64,000 bases of DNA, taken from assembly GCF_003205575.1 (NCBI RefSeq), contig NZ_PYBW01000081.1, positions 62,001 through 126,000 of the forward strand. The letters are read 5' to 3'. Below, piece by piece: positions 50,867 through 60,683 of this stretch. The number at the start of each line of letters is the position of its first letter. The first letter of the stretch is position 1. Below the pieces are notes generated by a model. The model was not told the DNA's origin. It did no database searches and saw only the letters and a program-made list of their open reading frames with translations. Made by a program: the position numbers and the translations under genes. The stretch is from Streptomyces tateyamensis (GTDB taxonomy: Bacteria; Actinomycetota; Actinomycetes; Streptomycetales; Streptomycetaceae).

Positions 50867-51148
50867 GTGCGATTGATGGTGGAGTTCACGACAGAACCGT
50901 TCGAGCTGGTCAACTTCCCGGACCACGCGGTGGCCGCGCGCAAGGCGGTGGACGAAGCAGGCCTGGCCGTCTCGGTCGGCCCCTTCGGCACCACTGCCGA
51001 GGGCGGGGCCGAGCAGGTCCTGGCGGCGGTCACCCGGCTGCTGCACGACACCCTGGACGCCGGCGCCAGCCGGATCTCGTTCCAGATCAGCGTGGTCCCG
51101 GACCGGTCCGCGGACCCCGACACCCCCGAAGGAGTGGGTACGCAGTGA
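50867..51148 (+). CDS. MTH1187/YkoF-type small thiamine-binding-like protein
   Basis: 93-residue ferredoxin-like protein of the PF01910 group: MVEFTTEPFELVNFPDHAVA, then AGLAVSVGPFGTTAEGGAEQ and ISFQISVVPDR. Proteins of this group bind thiamine or its derivatives in the cytosol. The start may be GTG 50867 or ATG 50876. It is coupled to the following HTH gene by a four-base overlap (GTGA). Its place inside a purine/glyoxylate cluster is intriguing because glyoxylate carboligase needs thiamine diphosphate, but a direct link is only inference. Confidence 0.75.
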   Translation: MRLMVEFTTEPFELVNFPDHAVAARKAVDEAGLAVSVGPFGTTAEGGAEQVLAAVTRLLHDTLDAGASRISFQISVVPDRSADPDTPEGVGTQ

Positions 51149-51528
51149 CCGATGCCCTGGAGCACCCGCTCACCGTGGCGATAAAGCCGCTGCTGGACGC
51201 CGTCGGCGCGACCGCCCTCGCACTGGGCGAGGCCAAGCCGGACGACGTGGTCCTGGACTGGGAGGGCGAGCCGGCCGTTGCCATCCGGCTGCCCCACCTG
51301 AGCAGCGCACTGGACCGCCTGCTGGCCGAGATGACCCGCCAGTTCGACGGCCGGCCGCTCACCGAGCTGGACCGGCTGGAGAAGCAGCGCGTCGTCGCCC
51401 TGCTGGAGGAACGCGGCGCCTTCACGGTGCGACACGGAGTGGAGACGGTCGCCTCCGCCCTGGGCGTCAGCCGCTTCACGGTGTACAACTACCTGAACCG
51501 GCAGGTGGACGGCCCGAAGAGCGGCTGA
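51145..51528 (+). CDS. HTH (DauR/YheO-type) DNA-binding protein
   Basis: 127-residue protein with a C-terminal HTH: LDRLEKQRVVALLEERGAFT then ETVASALGVSRFTVYNYLNR. The HTH resembles that of DauR/YheO-type regulators, but the PAS-like sensing domain of those proteins is absent. The N-terminal 70 residues instead contain a short alpha/beta part (TALALGEAKPDDVVLDWEGE). It overlaps the thiamine-binding-type gene and precedes the uraD promoter. It is a candidate regulator of the A or B operators, alongside PucR and IclR. Confidence 0.75.
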   Translation: MTDALEHPLTVAIKPLLDAVGATALALGEAKPDDVVLDWEGEPAVAIRLPHLSSALDRLLAEMTRQFDGRPLTELDRLEKQRVVALLEERGAFTVRHGVETVASALGVSRFTVYNYLNRQVDGPKSG

Positions 51529-51628
51529 CCGGGCCAGTCTTTCCGACCGACGGATCCGGACACACTTGGCGGATCACACACGAAGTGGACCGGAGTCGAC
51601 CCGCGGTTCGAAACGTAACCACCAAGGC

Positions 51629-51645
51629 TTCAACAAAGTGTTGAC
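51629..51645. promoter_or_regulatory. operator A3 at the uraD promoter
   Basis: TTCAACA-AAG-TGTTGAC, nearly perfect palindrome; its right half overlaps the -35 TTGACG of the uraD promoter, as expected for repression. Confidence 0.75.
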
Positions 51646-51669
51646 GAGTGGGGGTGGTGGACCTAGTTT
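51641..51669 (+). promoter_or_regulatory. uraD-uraH-uricase promoter
   Basis: -35 TTGACG (51641-51646), 17-base spacer, -10 TAGTTT (51664-51669), about 35 bases before the GTG of uraD. Overlapped by operator A3. Confidence 0.7.
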
Positions 51670-51703
51670 TTTCCGGTGGCACCACTTCTCAGGAGGTCCA
51701 CCC

Positions 51704-52231
51704 GTGACCAACCACCCCCACGCGTCAGTCGACGCGACCGGCGCCCTGGCGGCGCTGGCGGCGACGGACTCCGCCGACCTGGAAAAGCTCCTCCTCGAGG
51801 TCTGCTCCAGCCCCAGCTGGGCCGCCGACGTGGCGGCCAGCCGGCCCTGGTCCGACCGCGGGGCACTGCTGGCGGCCAACGCCGCCGCGATGGCCCGCCT
51901 GACGACCGCCGACCTGGCCGACGCCATGGCCGGCCACGCCCGGATCGGCAGCCCCAAGGCGGGCGACGCCACCTCCGAGCGCGAGCAGGCCGGCATCCAG
52001 GGAGTGGACCGCGCGCTCCTGGACGAACTGCACGGGGCCAACGCCGCCTACGAGGCGAAGTTCGGCCACGTCTTCCTGATCTGCGCCACCGGGCGCACCG
52101 CGGCCACCATGCTGGCCGCCCTGCGCGAGCGGTTCCCGAACGACCCGGCCACCGAGGCCGAGATCGTCCGCGGCGAGCTGCGCAAGATCAACGACATCCG
52201 CCTGGGCCGTCTGCTCGACGAGCCCAGCTGA
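51704..52231 (+). CDS. uraD: 2-oxo-4-hydroxy-4-carboxy-5-ureidoimidazoline (OHCU) decarboxylase
   Basis: 175-residue helical enzyme making (S)-allantoin from OHCU. The catalytic region DAMAGHARIGSPKAGDATSE with REQAGI after it contains the active His (family pattern HPRIG) and the Glu-Gln pair, and FGHVFLICATGRTAATMLAA is the second signature. The GTG at 51704 has AGGAGG seven bases upstream; an ORF extending to 51566 would overlap the promoter. First gene of the operon uraD-uraH-uricase, led by operator A3. Confidence 0.93.
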   Translation: MTNHPHASVDATGALAALAATDSADLEKLLLEVCSSPSWAADVAASRPWSDRGALLAANAAAMARLTTADLADAMAGHARIGSPKAGDATSEREQAGIQGVDRALLDELHGANAAYEAKFGHVFLICATGRTAATMLAALRERFPNDPATEAEIVRGELRKINDIRLGRLLDEPS

Positions 52232-52290
52232 CCGGCCGTCAGCTTCCTGACGGCGAGTCACTTCCTGCCACCAGTAAGGTCATTCACGCC

Positions 52291-52626
52291 ATGACTGGCA
52301 TCTCCACGCACGTGCTCGACACCAGCCTCGGCCGCCCGGCCGAGGGTGTCCCGGTCGAGCTCGCACTGTTCACCGAGGGTGGTTGGAAGGTGCTCGGCAC
52401 CTCCGCCACGGACTCCGACGGCCGGGCCAAGGACCTGCCGGCCGCGGAGGCGGGCTCGGTCGTCCGGCTGACCTTCGACACCGCCGCGTACTACGCCGCA
52501 CGGTCGGAGCAGACGCCGTTCTTTCCCGAGGTCTCGATCGTCTTCACGGTCGCGCCCGCGCAGCACCACTACCACGTGCCGCTGCTGCTGAACCCCTTCG
52601 GTTATTCCGTCTACCGCGGAAGCTAG
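52291..52626 (+). CDS. uraH: 5-hydroxyisourate hydrolase (transthyretin-like)
   Basis: 111-residue transthyretin-like enzyme; opens 5-hydroxyisourate to OHCU. N-terminal ISTHVLDTSLGRPAEGVPVE with the catalytic His, central Arg in TDSDGRAKDL, the HYHVPLLLNPFGYSVYRGS region and the diagnostic C-terminal YRGS. The ATG at 52291 is the natural family start. It lies 59 bases after uraD and 22 before the uricase gene. Confidence 0.95.
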   Translation: MTGISTHVLDTSLGRPAEGVPVELALFTEGGWKVLGTSATDSDGRAKDLPAAEAGSVVRLTFDTAAYYAARSEQTPFFPEVSIVFTVAPAQHHYHVPLLLNPFGYSVYRGS

Positions 52627-52648
52627 ACAGTCCAGATAGGAGCCGACG

Positions 52649-53575
52649 ATGGCCCACGTGCTCGGTCAGAACCAGTACGGCAAGGCCGAGAACCGGATCG
52701 TCCGGGTCTACCGTGACAGCACCCGTCACGAGATCAAGGACCTGAACGTCTCGGTCTCCCTCCAGGGCGAGTTCGAGGACGTCCACCTCACCGGTTCGAA
52801 CGCCAACTGCCTGCCCACCGACACCACCAAGAACACCGTCTACGCCTTCGCCAAGGAGTACGGCATCGAGTCGGCGGAGGCCTTCGGGATCCTGCTGGCC
52901 CGCCACTTCGTCGAGGACACCGAGCGCGGTGTGGTGCACAGCGCCCGGATCCGGATCGAGGAGTACACCTGGAACCGGATCAAGACCCCGGACAACACCT
53001 CCCGGTTCATCGGCTCCGAGGAGGTCGGCCACTCCTTCGTGCGGGACGGCGGTGAGGTGCGCACCTGCGAGGTGGTCTACGACGGCCGCACCGACACCGT
53101 CCAGGTGATCTCGGGGCTCAAGGACCTGGTCGTGATGAACACGACCAACTCCGAGTTCTGGGGCTACATCAAGGACAAGTACACCACCCTGCAGGAGGCC
53201 TACGACCGGATCCTGGCCACCCAGGTGACGGCCCGTTGGAAGTTCTCCTACACCGGCCGCGACAACGAGCCGCAGCCCAACTGGAACCGCTCCTACCAGC
53301 ACGTGCGCCGCCACCTGCTGGAGGCCTTCGCGGAGACCTACTCCTACTCGCTGCAGCAGACCCTGCACGCGATGGGCACCCGGGTGCTGAACAACCGCGC
53401 CGAGGTGGACGAGGTCCGCCTGGAGCTGCCGAACAAGCACCACTTCCTGGTCGACCTCTCGCCCTTCGACCTGAAGAACGAGAACGAGGTCTACTACGCC
53501 GCGGACCGGATGTACGGTCTGATCGAGGGCACCGTGCACCGCGAGGGCGTCGTCCCGGTCATCCCGGTCGTCTGA
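52649..53575 (+). CDS. pucL: urate oxidase (uricase)
   Basis: 308-residue cofactor-free oxidase converting urate, O2 and water to 5-hydroxyisourate and H2O2. Motifs: LGQNQYGKAENRIVRVYRD with the catalytic Lys, NCLPTDTTKNTVYAFAKEYG with the Thr-Asp pair, KDLVVMNTTNSEFWGYIKDK, and the tail ELPNKHHFLVDLSPF. Length is standard. It follows uraH by 22 bases. An 8-bp stem (53599-53606 with 53627-53634) lies downstream and might attenuate before the 8-oxoguanine deaminase gene. Confidence 0.96.
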   Translation: MAHVLGQNQYGKAENRIVRVYRDSTRHEIKDLNVSVSLQGEFEDVHLTGSNANCLPTDTTKNTVYAFAKEYGIESAEAFGILLARHFVEDTERGVVHSARIRIEEYTWNRIKTPDNTSRFIGSEEVGHSFVRDGGEVRTCEVVYDGRTDTVQVISGLKDLVVMNTTNSEFWGYIKDKYTTLQEAYDRILATQVTARWKFSYTGRDNEPQPNWNRSYQHVRRHLLEAFAETYSYSLQQTLHAMGTRVLNNRAEVDEVRLELPNKHHFLVDLSPFDLKNENEVYYAADRMYGLIEGTVHREGVVPVIPVV

Positions 53576-53781
53576 CCCGCGGTCACCGGCACCACTCGCC
53601 CGAGGGATTCTCGCTCCGCCGTCCCGCCCTCGGGACCCCGCTCCACCTCGACGGCGGTGATTCCCTGGCCCGGGTCCGCGCGGCCCGCACCCGTCGGGTC
53701 GGTCCATCTCCCCGACCCGCCCCCGGTGCCGGCCGCGCGGTCCCGCCGCGCACATCCCCCACATCCCCCTAGGAGTCACCC

Positions 53782-55164
53782 ATGGCAGTGCTGCCGCCGT
53801 CCGCCGACCAGCGGATCGTGATCGAGAACGCCGCCATCGCCACCGTCGACGCCAACGACACCGAGTACGCCCGCGGCCACGTGGTGATCAAGGGCAACCT
53901 GATCGAGTCCGTCGGGGCCGGGCCCGCGCCGGCCTGGCTGGACAACGTGGTGCGCCGGATCAACGCCGAGGGCCACCTGGTCACCCCGGGCCTGGTCAAC
54001 ACCCACCACCACTTCTACCAGTGGATCACCCGCGGCCTGGCCCAGGACAACATCCTCTTCGACTGGCTGGTCGCGCTCTACCCGACCTGGGCCCGGATCG
54101 ACGACCAGCTGGTGCACGCCGCCACCCTGGGCTCGACGGCCGCGCTGCTCAAGTCCGGCTGCACCACCGCCAGCGACCACCACTACGTCTTCCCGCAGGG
54201 CGGCGGCGACATCCTGGGCGCCTCGATCGAGGCCGTCCAGCAGCTCGGCATGCGCTTCACCGCGCTGCGCGGCTCGATGGACCGCTCCAAGAAGGACGGC
54301 GGCCTGCCGCCGGACCACGCGGTGGAGAAGACCGAGGACATCCTGATCGCCTCCGAGGCGGCGGTGGACCGCTGGCACGACGCCTCCTTCGGCTCGATGC
54401 TGCACGTGGCCATCGCGCCCTGCTCGCCGTTCTCGGTCTCCACCGAGCTGATGCGCGAGGCGGCCGTGCTGGCCCGCCGCAAGGGCGTGCGGCTGCACAC
54501 CCACGGCTCCGAGACGGCCGAGGAGGAGCAGTTCTGCAAGGAGTTGTTCGGCATGGGCCCCACCGACTACTTCGAGTCCACCGGCTGGCTGGGCGAGGAC
54601 GTCTGGATGGCGCACTGCGTGCATATGAACGACTCCGACATCGCCAAGTTCGCCGAGACCGGCACCGGCGTGGCGCACTGCCCCTCCTCCAACGCCCGCC
54701 TGGCGGCCGGCATCGCCCGGGTGCCGGACATGGTCCGGGCCGGCGTCCCGGTGGGCCTGGGCGTGGACGGCACCGCCTCCAACGAGTCCGGCGAGCTGGG
54801 CACCGAGCTGCGCAACGCGCTGCTGATCAACCGCCTGCACGGGCGCCCCGACGCGCTCACCGCGCGCGGCGCGCTGCGGCTGGGCACCATGGGCGGCGCC
54901 CGGGTGCTGGGCCGCCAGCACGAGATCGGCTCGCTGGAGGTGGGCAAGCTGGCCGACCTGGCGCTGTGGAAGGTCGACGGGGTCATGCACTCCTCGATCG
55001 CCGACCCAGTGGCCGCGCTCACCCTGGGCGCGCTGCCGCCGCTGACCGCGCTGTTCGTCAACGGCAACGCGGTGGTCGAGAAGGGCCTGCTGACCACCGT
55101 CAACGAGGACCAGATCGCGCTCACCTGCGCCCGCGCCGCCAAGGAGCTCGCCTCGCGTGGCTGA
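53782..55164 (+). CDS. 8-oxoguanine deaminase (amidohydrolase)
   Basis: 460-residue amidohydrolase of the TrzN/8-oxoguanine deaminase group: LVTPGLVNTHHHFYQWITRG (metal HxH), LHTHGSETAEEEQFCKELFG (His, Glu), MAHCVHMNDSDIA, and GVDGTASNESGELG with the metal Asp. Cys/His residues around CTTASDHHYVFPQGG fit the 8-oxoguanine deaminase branch rather than guanine deaminase. It makes urate directly from oxidised guanine, so it feeds uricase. It has the same orientation as uricase, 206 bases downstream. Substrate preference is inferred from similarity and context. Confidence 0.88.
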   Translation: MAVLPPSADQRIVIENAAIATVDANDTEYARGHVVIKGNLIESVGAGPAPAWLDNVVRRINAEGHLVTPGLVNTHHHFYQWITRGLAQDNILFDWLVALYPTWARIDDQLVHAATLGSTAALLKSGCTTASDHHYVFPQGGGDILGASIEAVQQLGMRFTALRGSMDRSKKDGGLPPDHAVEKTEDILIASEAAVDRWHDASFGSMLHVAIAPCSPFSVSTELMREAAVLARRKGVRLHTHGSETAEEEQFCKELFGMGPTDYFESTGWLGEDVWMAHCVHMNDSDIAKFAETGTGVAHCPSSNARLAAGIARVPDMVRAGVPVGLGVDGTASNESGELGTELRNALLINRLHGRPDALTARGALRLGTMGGARVLGRQHEIGSLEVGKLADLALWKVDGVMHSSIADPVAALTLGALPPLTALFVNGNAVVEKGLLTTVNEDQIALTCARAAKELASRG

Positions 55165-55298
55165 CAGCCGGTCGGCTGACGCAGCGCGGCCGGCCGGCCG
55201 CCGCGGCAGCTGACCTCCCATGAACTCCGGGCCGCCCAGGGACGGTGCGTGACCCGGACTCCGGTCCGTCCCCCAGTGGGGTGGCGGCCGGACCGCGG

Positions 55299-55325
55299 CC
55301 CCGGATCCACGGCGAGGATCCGGGG
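55299..55325 (+). terminator. hairpin terminator after 8-oxoguanine deaminase
   Basis: CCCCGGATCC and GGATCCGGGG, perfect 10-bp stem with a 7-base loop. Confidence 0.65.
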
Positions 55326-55399
55326 CTGTGGCGTACCGTCAGGCGGGTCACTGTGGAAAGGTTTGCGGTGCGATCACCGTCTCCCCGAAAGAGATCCGT

Positions 55400-57067
55400 A
55401 TGACCACCGTGGGGCCGGTGCTCCCCGCTGCCCGCACGCCCGCCGACCTGCGCCGGGCGCTGCGGCGGGCGGCGCGCCACCCGGTGGTCCTGGCCGCCGT
55501 GCTGGCCGGCGTGCTGCACCTGGTCTGGGCGCTGGTCCTGGCCAACGACGCGGGCGACCTGGCCGCGCAGTACGCCTGGACCGACTTCGCCCGCCGGCAC
55601 CCGGACTCGGCCTACAACCTGTCCTGGTACGGCGGCATGCACACCGCCTCGTACAGCGTGCTCTCGCCGTACCTGATGGGCCTGTTGGGGGTGCGCACCA
55701 CGGCGGTGCTGGCCGGCACCGGCTCGGCGGCGCTGGCGGCGCTGCTGCTGGTCCGCTCGGGCCTGCGGCGGCCGCTGGCGCCCGCGCTGTGGACCGCCTT
55801 CGCGCTCTGGTGCGACGTGGCCTCGGGACGGGTGACCTTCGCCATCGGGCTGCTCCTCGGGCTGGCCGCCGCCGTGCTCGCCTTCACCACGCGCGAGCCC
55901 CGGCTGCGCCGCACCGTGCTCTTCCTGCTGGCCGCGCTGGCCACCCTGGGCAGCCCGGTGGTCGGGCTGTTCCTCGAAGTGGCTGCCGCCGCCCTCTTCC
56001 TGACCGGCCGTCGGCGCGACGCCTACCCGCTGGCCGCCTCGCCGGTGCTGGTGGTGGCCGGGACCTCGCTGCTCTTCCCGTTCCAGGGCCGCCAGCCCTT
56101 CGACTGGTGGACCGCCGCGCCGGTGGTGGCCACCGCGCTGGCCGCCGCCTGGCTGGCCCCGGCCCACTGGCGGGCGCTGCGCTGCGGCGCGCTGGTGTAC
56201 GCGGCCGGGGTGGTACTGGTCTGGCTGATCCCCTCGCCGGTGGGCAGCAACGTGGAGCGGCTCGCCCTGCTCTTCGCCGGCACCGTGCTGCTGGCCGCCC
56301 TGCTGGAGGACCGCCCGCCCCGGCGGCGGGCGCTGACCCTGGCCGCCGGCTGCCTGGCGGTGGCCGTCTGGCTGGCCGGGCGGACCCTGGGCGACCTGCT
56401 GGTGACGGTGCCGGTCACGGCGCCGGCCCGGGACGGCCAGGCGCTGATCGACGAGCTGCACCGGGTGGGCGCCGACCGCGGCCGGGTCGAGGTGGTGCCG
56501 CTGGCCTCGCACTGGGAGGCCAGCGGGGTGGCCCCCTACGTGGACCTGGCCCGCGGCTGGAACCGGCAGGCGGACGTGACCCGCAACCCGCTCTTCTACA
56601 CCGAGGCCAAGCTCTCCCCCGCCGACTACCACGCCTGGCTGCTGCGCTGGGGAGTGGGCTACGTGGCGCTCTCCGACGACCGGCCGGACGACGCGGCGGT
56701 GGACGAGGCGGCGCTGGTGACGGCCGGTCAGTCGTGGCTCGCACCGCTGTGGCGGCACGGCAGCTGGCAGCTGTTCCGGGTGACCGACGCGGCGCCGCTG
56801 GCCGACCCGCCGGCCGTGGTGCGCGAGGCCGGGCCGGCCGCGCTGACCGTGGAGGTGCCGGCCCCGGGCCCGGTCCGGCTGCTGCTGCCCTGGTCGCCCT
56901 GGCTGGGTGTGCAGGCCGGGCAGCGGACGGGCGGCGGCTGCCTGAGCCAGCTGGGCGACTGGACCCAGCTCTACGCCCCCGCCCCGGGCACCTACACCAT
57001 CACCGGCCGGTACTCCTTCGGCCGCTCGGGCCACTGCCCGGAGCCGGCCGGCGCCACGGCCCGCTGA
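55400..57067 (+). CDS. polytopic membrane protein of unknown function
   Basis: 555 residues. About eleven hydrophobic segments from residue 27 to about 360 (for example HPVVLAAVLAGVLHLVWALV, TFAIGLLLGLAAAVLAFTTR), then a soluble C-terminal domain of about 190 residues starting near IDELHRVGADRGRVEVVPLA. The topology and a first extracytoplasmic loop with FARRHPDSAYNLSWYGG recall integral-membrane glycosyltransferase-like proteins (GT-C outline), without a clear catalytic motif. The ATG at 55400 follows AAAGAGA. It lies between 8-oxoguanine deaminase and gcl but is bounded by terminators on both sides, so it is probably separate from purine metabolism. Confidence 0.65.
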   Translation: MTTVGPVLPAARTPADLRRALRRAARHPVVLAAVLAGVLHLVWALVLANDAGDLAAQYAWTDFARRHPDSAYNLSWYGGMHTASYSVLSPYLMGLLGVRTTAVLAGTGSAALAALLLVRSGLRRPLAPALWTAFALWCDVASGRVTFAIGLLLGLAAAVLAFTTREPRLRRTVLFLLAALATLGSPVVGLFLEVAAAALFLTGRRRDAYPLAASPVLVVAGTSLLFPFQGRQPFDWWTAAPVVATALAAAWLAPAHWRALRCGALVYAAGVVLVWLIPSPVGSNVERLALLFAGTVLLAALLEDRPPRRRALTLAAGCLAVAVWLAGRTLGDLLVTVPVTAPARDGQALIDELHRVGADRGRVEVVPLASHWEASGVAPYVDLARGWNRQADVTRNPLFYTEAKLSPADYHAWLLRWGVGYVALSDDRPDDAAVDEAALVTAGQSWLAPLWRHGSWQLFRVTDAAPLADPPAVVREAGPAALTVEVPAPGPVRLLLPWSPWLGVQAGQRTGGGCLSQLGDWTQLYAPAPGTYTITGRYSFGRSGHCPEPAGATAR

Positions 57068-57109
57068 CACCGGGAGCCGGGACCCCGTTACGCCGTGAGC
57101 CGTGACGCC

Positions 57110-57144
57110 GGACGGCCCGCCGAGGGATCCTCGGCGGGCCGTCC
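57110..57144. terminator. bidirectional terminator, 16-bp perfect stem
   Basis: GGACGGCCCGCCGAGG (57110-57125) pairs perfectly with 57129-57144; loop GAT. Shared by the membrane protein gene (+) and gcl (-). Confidence 0.85.
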
Positions 57145-57163
57145 TGGCGGTGCTGACGCGGGG

Positions 57164-58951
<1,788 letters not shown>

Positions 58952-58988
58952 CGGGTTACTCCTGCGTCGGCTCGGTACCGCTCCATGT

Positions 58989-59003
58989 TTCCATGATGCG
59001 GAA
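58989..59003. promoter_or_regulatory. operator B2 upstream of gcl
   Basis: TTCCATGATGCGGAA, identical to the hyi site except for its central base. It lies 38 bases before the gcl start and downstream of the predicted transcription start. Confidence 0.7.
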
Positions 59004-59009
59004 TAATGC

Positions 59010-59024
59010 TTCTAGGATACGGAA
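59010..59024. promoter_or_regulatory. operator B3 upstream of gcl
   Basis: TTCTAGGATACGGAA, a variant of the B motif, 21 bp (two helical turns) from B2 centre to centre and over the expected start point. Confidence 0.55.
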
Positions 59025-59027
59025 ATC

Positions 59028-59057
59028 ACGGTAGGCGGCGGCCGGAGCGGGCGTCAA
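59028..59057 (-). promoter_or_regulatory. gcl promoter
   Basis: Reverse strand: -35 TTGACG (59052-59057), 18-base spacer, -10 TACCGT (59028-59033). Confidence 0.6.
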
Positions 59058-59074
59058 GGCCTCCGAGGGCCCAT

Positions 59075-59093
59075 CTTCAACAACTCGTTGAAG
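59075..59093. promoter_or_regulatory. operator A4 upstream of gcl
   Basis: CTTCAACA-ACT-CGTTGAAG, a palindrome with a single arm mismatch, upstream of the gcl -35 box. Confidence 0.75.
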
Positions 59094-59343
59094 AGACACC
59101 ATTGGCGATCCCACCAGGAGGCCGCCCCGATCCGGGGCGCAATCCCCACGGAACCGACCAATCGCCCACGGAGCACCCGGGCCCGGGGCGGGCGGCATGA
59201 CCCCAACGTGCCGGGCACGTTCGTGCCACCCCTGAACCGGTGACACCACCGGCGCGGTGAGCGAGGCTCAAGACATCGGAAGAACGCCCCGGGTGGCCGG
59301 CTTCCGACAATCCGACTCGTCTCCCGTCAGGGGTGGAACTGCC

Positions 59344-59490
59344 ATGCCTCGATTCGCCGCTCTCCTGCTGCTCGCCGTGCTCGCCGTCGGCTTCGGGACC
59401 GGTGCCGCCGGCCTCGCCGACTCCGGCGCCCCGCACCGCACGGTGGCCTCCGACGGATACGGCTGGGGCTCGACGCCCCAGACCCCGTGA
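59344..59490 (+). CDS. small secreted peptide
   Basis: 48-residue precursor. Residues 1-26 form a signal peptide (MPRFAALLLLAVLAVGFGTG then AAGLA), leaving about 22 residues that end DGYGWGSTPQTP. The Gly/Trp/Pro-rich tail is unlike the Ala/Arg-rich noise of shadow frames, and GGGGTGG precedes the ATG. It is followed after 35 bases by the IS4-like gene in the same orientation. I do not recognise it; similar short GWGSTP-type peptides seem plausible as a Streptomyces family but I cannot verify that. Confidence 0.55.
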   Translation: MPRFAALLLLAVLAVGFGTGAAGLADSGAPHRTVASDGYGWGSTPQTP

Positions 59491-59525
59491 TCTGCCCCAC
59501 CTCGTGAAACTCTTGAGGAGTCACG

Positions 59526-60521
59526 TTGTCCGACTTCGCAGACAGCGCAGGCATCGGCCTGCTGGTCCGCACCTACCCGGCGGAGCTGGTCGACTCCGCG
59601 GTCGCCGCCTGCGGGCGCACCGAGCGCCGCCGCCGGGTGCTGTCGGCCCGCATGATGGTCTACTTCGTGCTCGCCATGGCCCTCTTCTCCCCCGCGCCCT
59701 ACCTTGACGTGATGCGCCGCCTGACCACCGGGCTGCGCTGGGGCGGGCACTGGGGGGAGCAGCCGATCCCGAACAAGGCGAGCATCTTCCAGGCCCGCGA
59801 ACGCCTGGGCGCCGGCCCGCTGCACGCGCTCTTCCGCACCTCGGTGCGCCCGCTGGCCTCGCCGGACACCCCGCAGGCCTACTGGCGCGGCCGGCACCTG
59901 CTGCTGCTCCAGGAGGAGCAGGTCGAACTGCCCGAGACCGGGGGCGAGACACCCCGGCTGCGGATCGCCGGGCTGGTCGAGCAGGGCAGCGGGGCGGTGC
60001 TGGACGCCGTCTTCCTGACCGGCGAGACGCCCCGGACCCTGCTGCGCTCGGCCGGGCCGACCAACCTGCTGCTGGTCGACGGGCAGCCGCTCGACCCCGG
60101 ACTGCTCGCCACGGCGACGGCCTGCGGCGTGCCGCTGGTCTGGCGGCTGCCCGCGGTGCGGATCGTCCGGCAGGGCGAACCCTGCGCCCCGGACGGCTCG
60201 TTCCGGGTCCGACTGGGCCACCAGTTGCTGCGGGTGGTCGCACCCGACACGGTCACCACCCTGCTCGACCCGGGCTTCGCACCCGCCGCCGAGCTGCGCC
60301 ACCTGCTGGCCCGCGGCGCCGAGCAGCACGGCGCACTGCGGGACGCGCTGCTCGGCGCCTACGGCCGGAACGGGCCGCTGACCAGCCGCACCAGCGAGGG
60401 GGTGCGCCAGGAGGTCTACGGCCGGCTGCTGGTGCACTACGCGATCCGGCAGTCGATGCAGTACGCCTGTTCGGCGCCGGAGCGGCGCGGGGCGGGCCGG
60501 ATGCCCGAATTCGCCCGATAA
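59526..60521 (+). CDS. IS4-type transposase-like protein, catalytic residue missing
   Basis: 331 residues. The N-terminal IS4 domain is clear: LVDSAVAACGRTERRRRVLS then MVYFVLAMALFSPAPYLDVM and IPNKASIFQARERLGAGPLH. In active IS4 enzymes the next block holds the first catalytic Asp (xDGT). Here it reads LLLLQEEQVELPETG, so that Asp is absent. A second Asp remains in TNLLLVDGQPL and a Glu in VRQEVYGRLLVHYAI. TTG start with GAGGAG six bases upstream. No terminal inverted repeats or target duplication are visible, so it looks like a domesticated, immobile gene coupled to the preceding secreted peptide. Confidence 0.75.
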   Translation: MSDFADSAGIGLLVRTYPAELVDSAVAACGRTERRRRVLSARMMVYFVLAMALFSPAPYLDVMRRLTTGLRWGGHWGEQPIPNKASIFQARERLGAGPLHALFRTSVRPLASPDTPQAYWRGRHLLLLQEEQVELPETGGETPRLRIAGLVEQGSGAVLDAVFLTGETPRTLLRSAGPTNLLLVDGQPLDPGLLATATACGVPLVWRLPAVRIVRQGEPCAPDGSFRVRLGHQLLRVVAPDTVTTLLDPGFAPAAELRHLLARGAEQHGALRDALLGAYGRNGPLTSRTSEGVRQEVYGRLLVHYAIRQSMQYACSAPERRGAGRMPEFAR

Positions 60522-60683
60522 TTCCCGGCAGAAAAGCGGCCCGGCCCGCGATGACGACCGCTAAACAAACGGCATGGCCGGGTGCGGCGAAGCCCCGTAA
60601 ATTTTCTGTTGTCGGCAGGGAGCACCGCCCGGGAAAACCGGGAACCTGCCGGAAGGAAATCCCACAACGGAAAAGGAAACACC

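Larger units (their letters stand above)
58952..59343. other. gcl control region
   Basis: 392 bases without a gene. From the gcl start upstream: operator B2 (58989-59003), operator B3 (59010-59024), -10/-35 boxes (59028-59057), operator A4 (59075-59093). The remainder up to the small peptide gene shows nothing I can name. Confidence 0.7.

Noticed and set aside
59526-60521. Active IS4 insertion sequence
   Set aside because: First catalytic Asp block is missing and no terminal inverted repeats or target-site duplication are visible at the edges.
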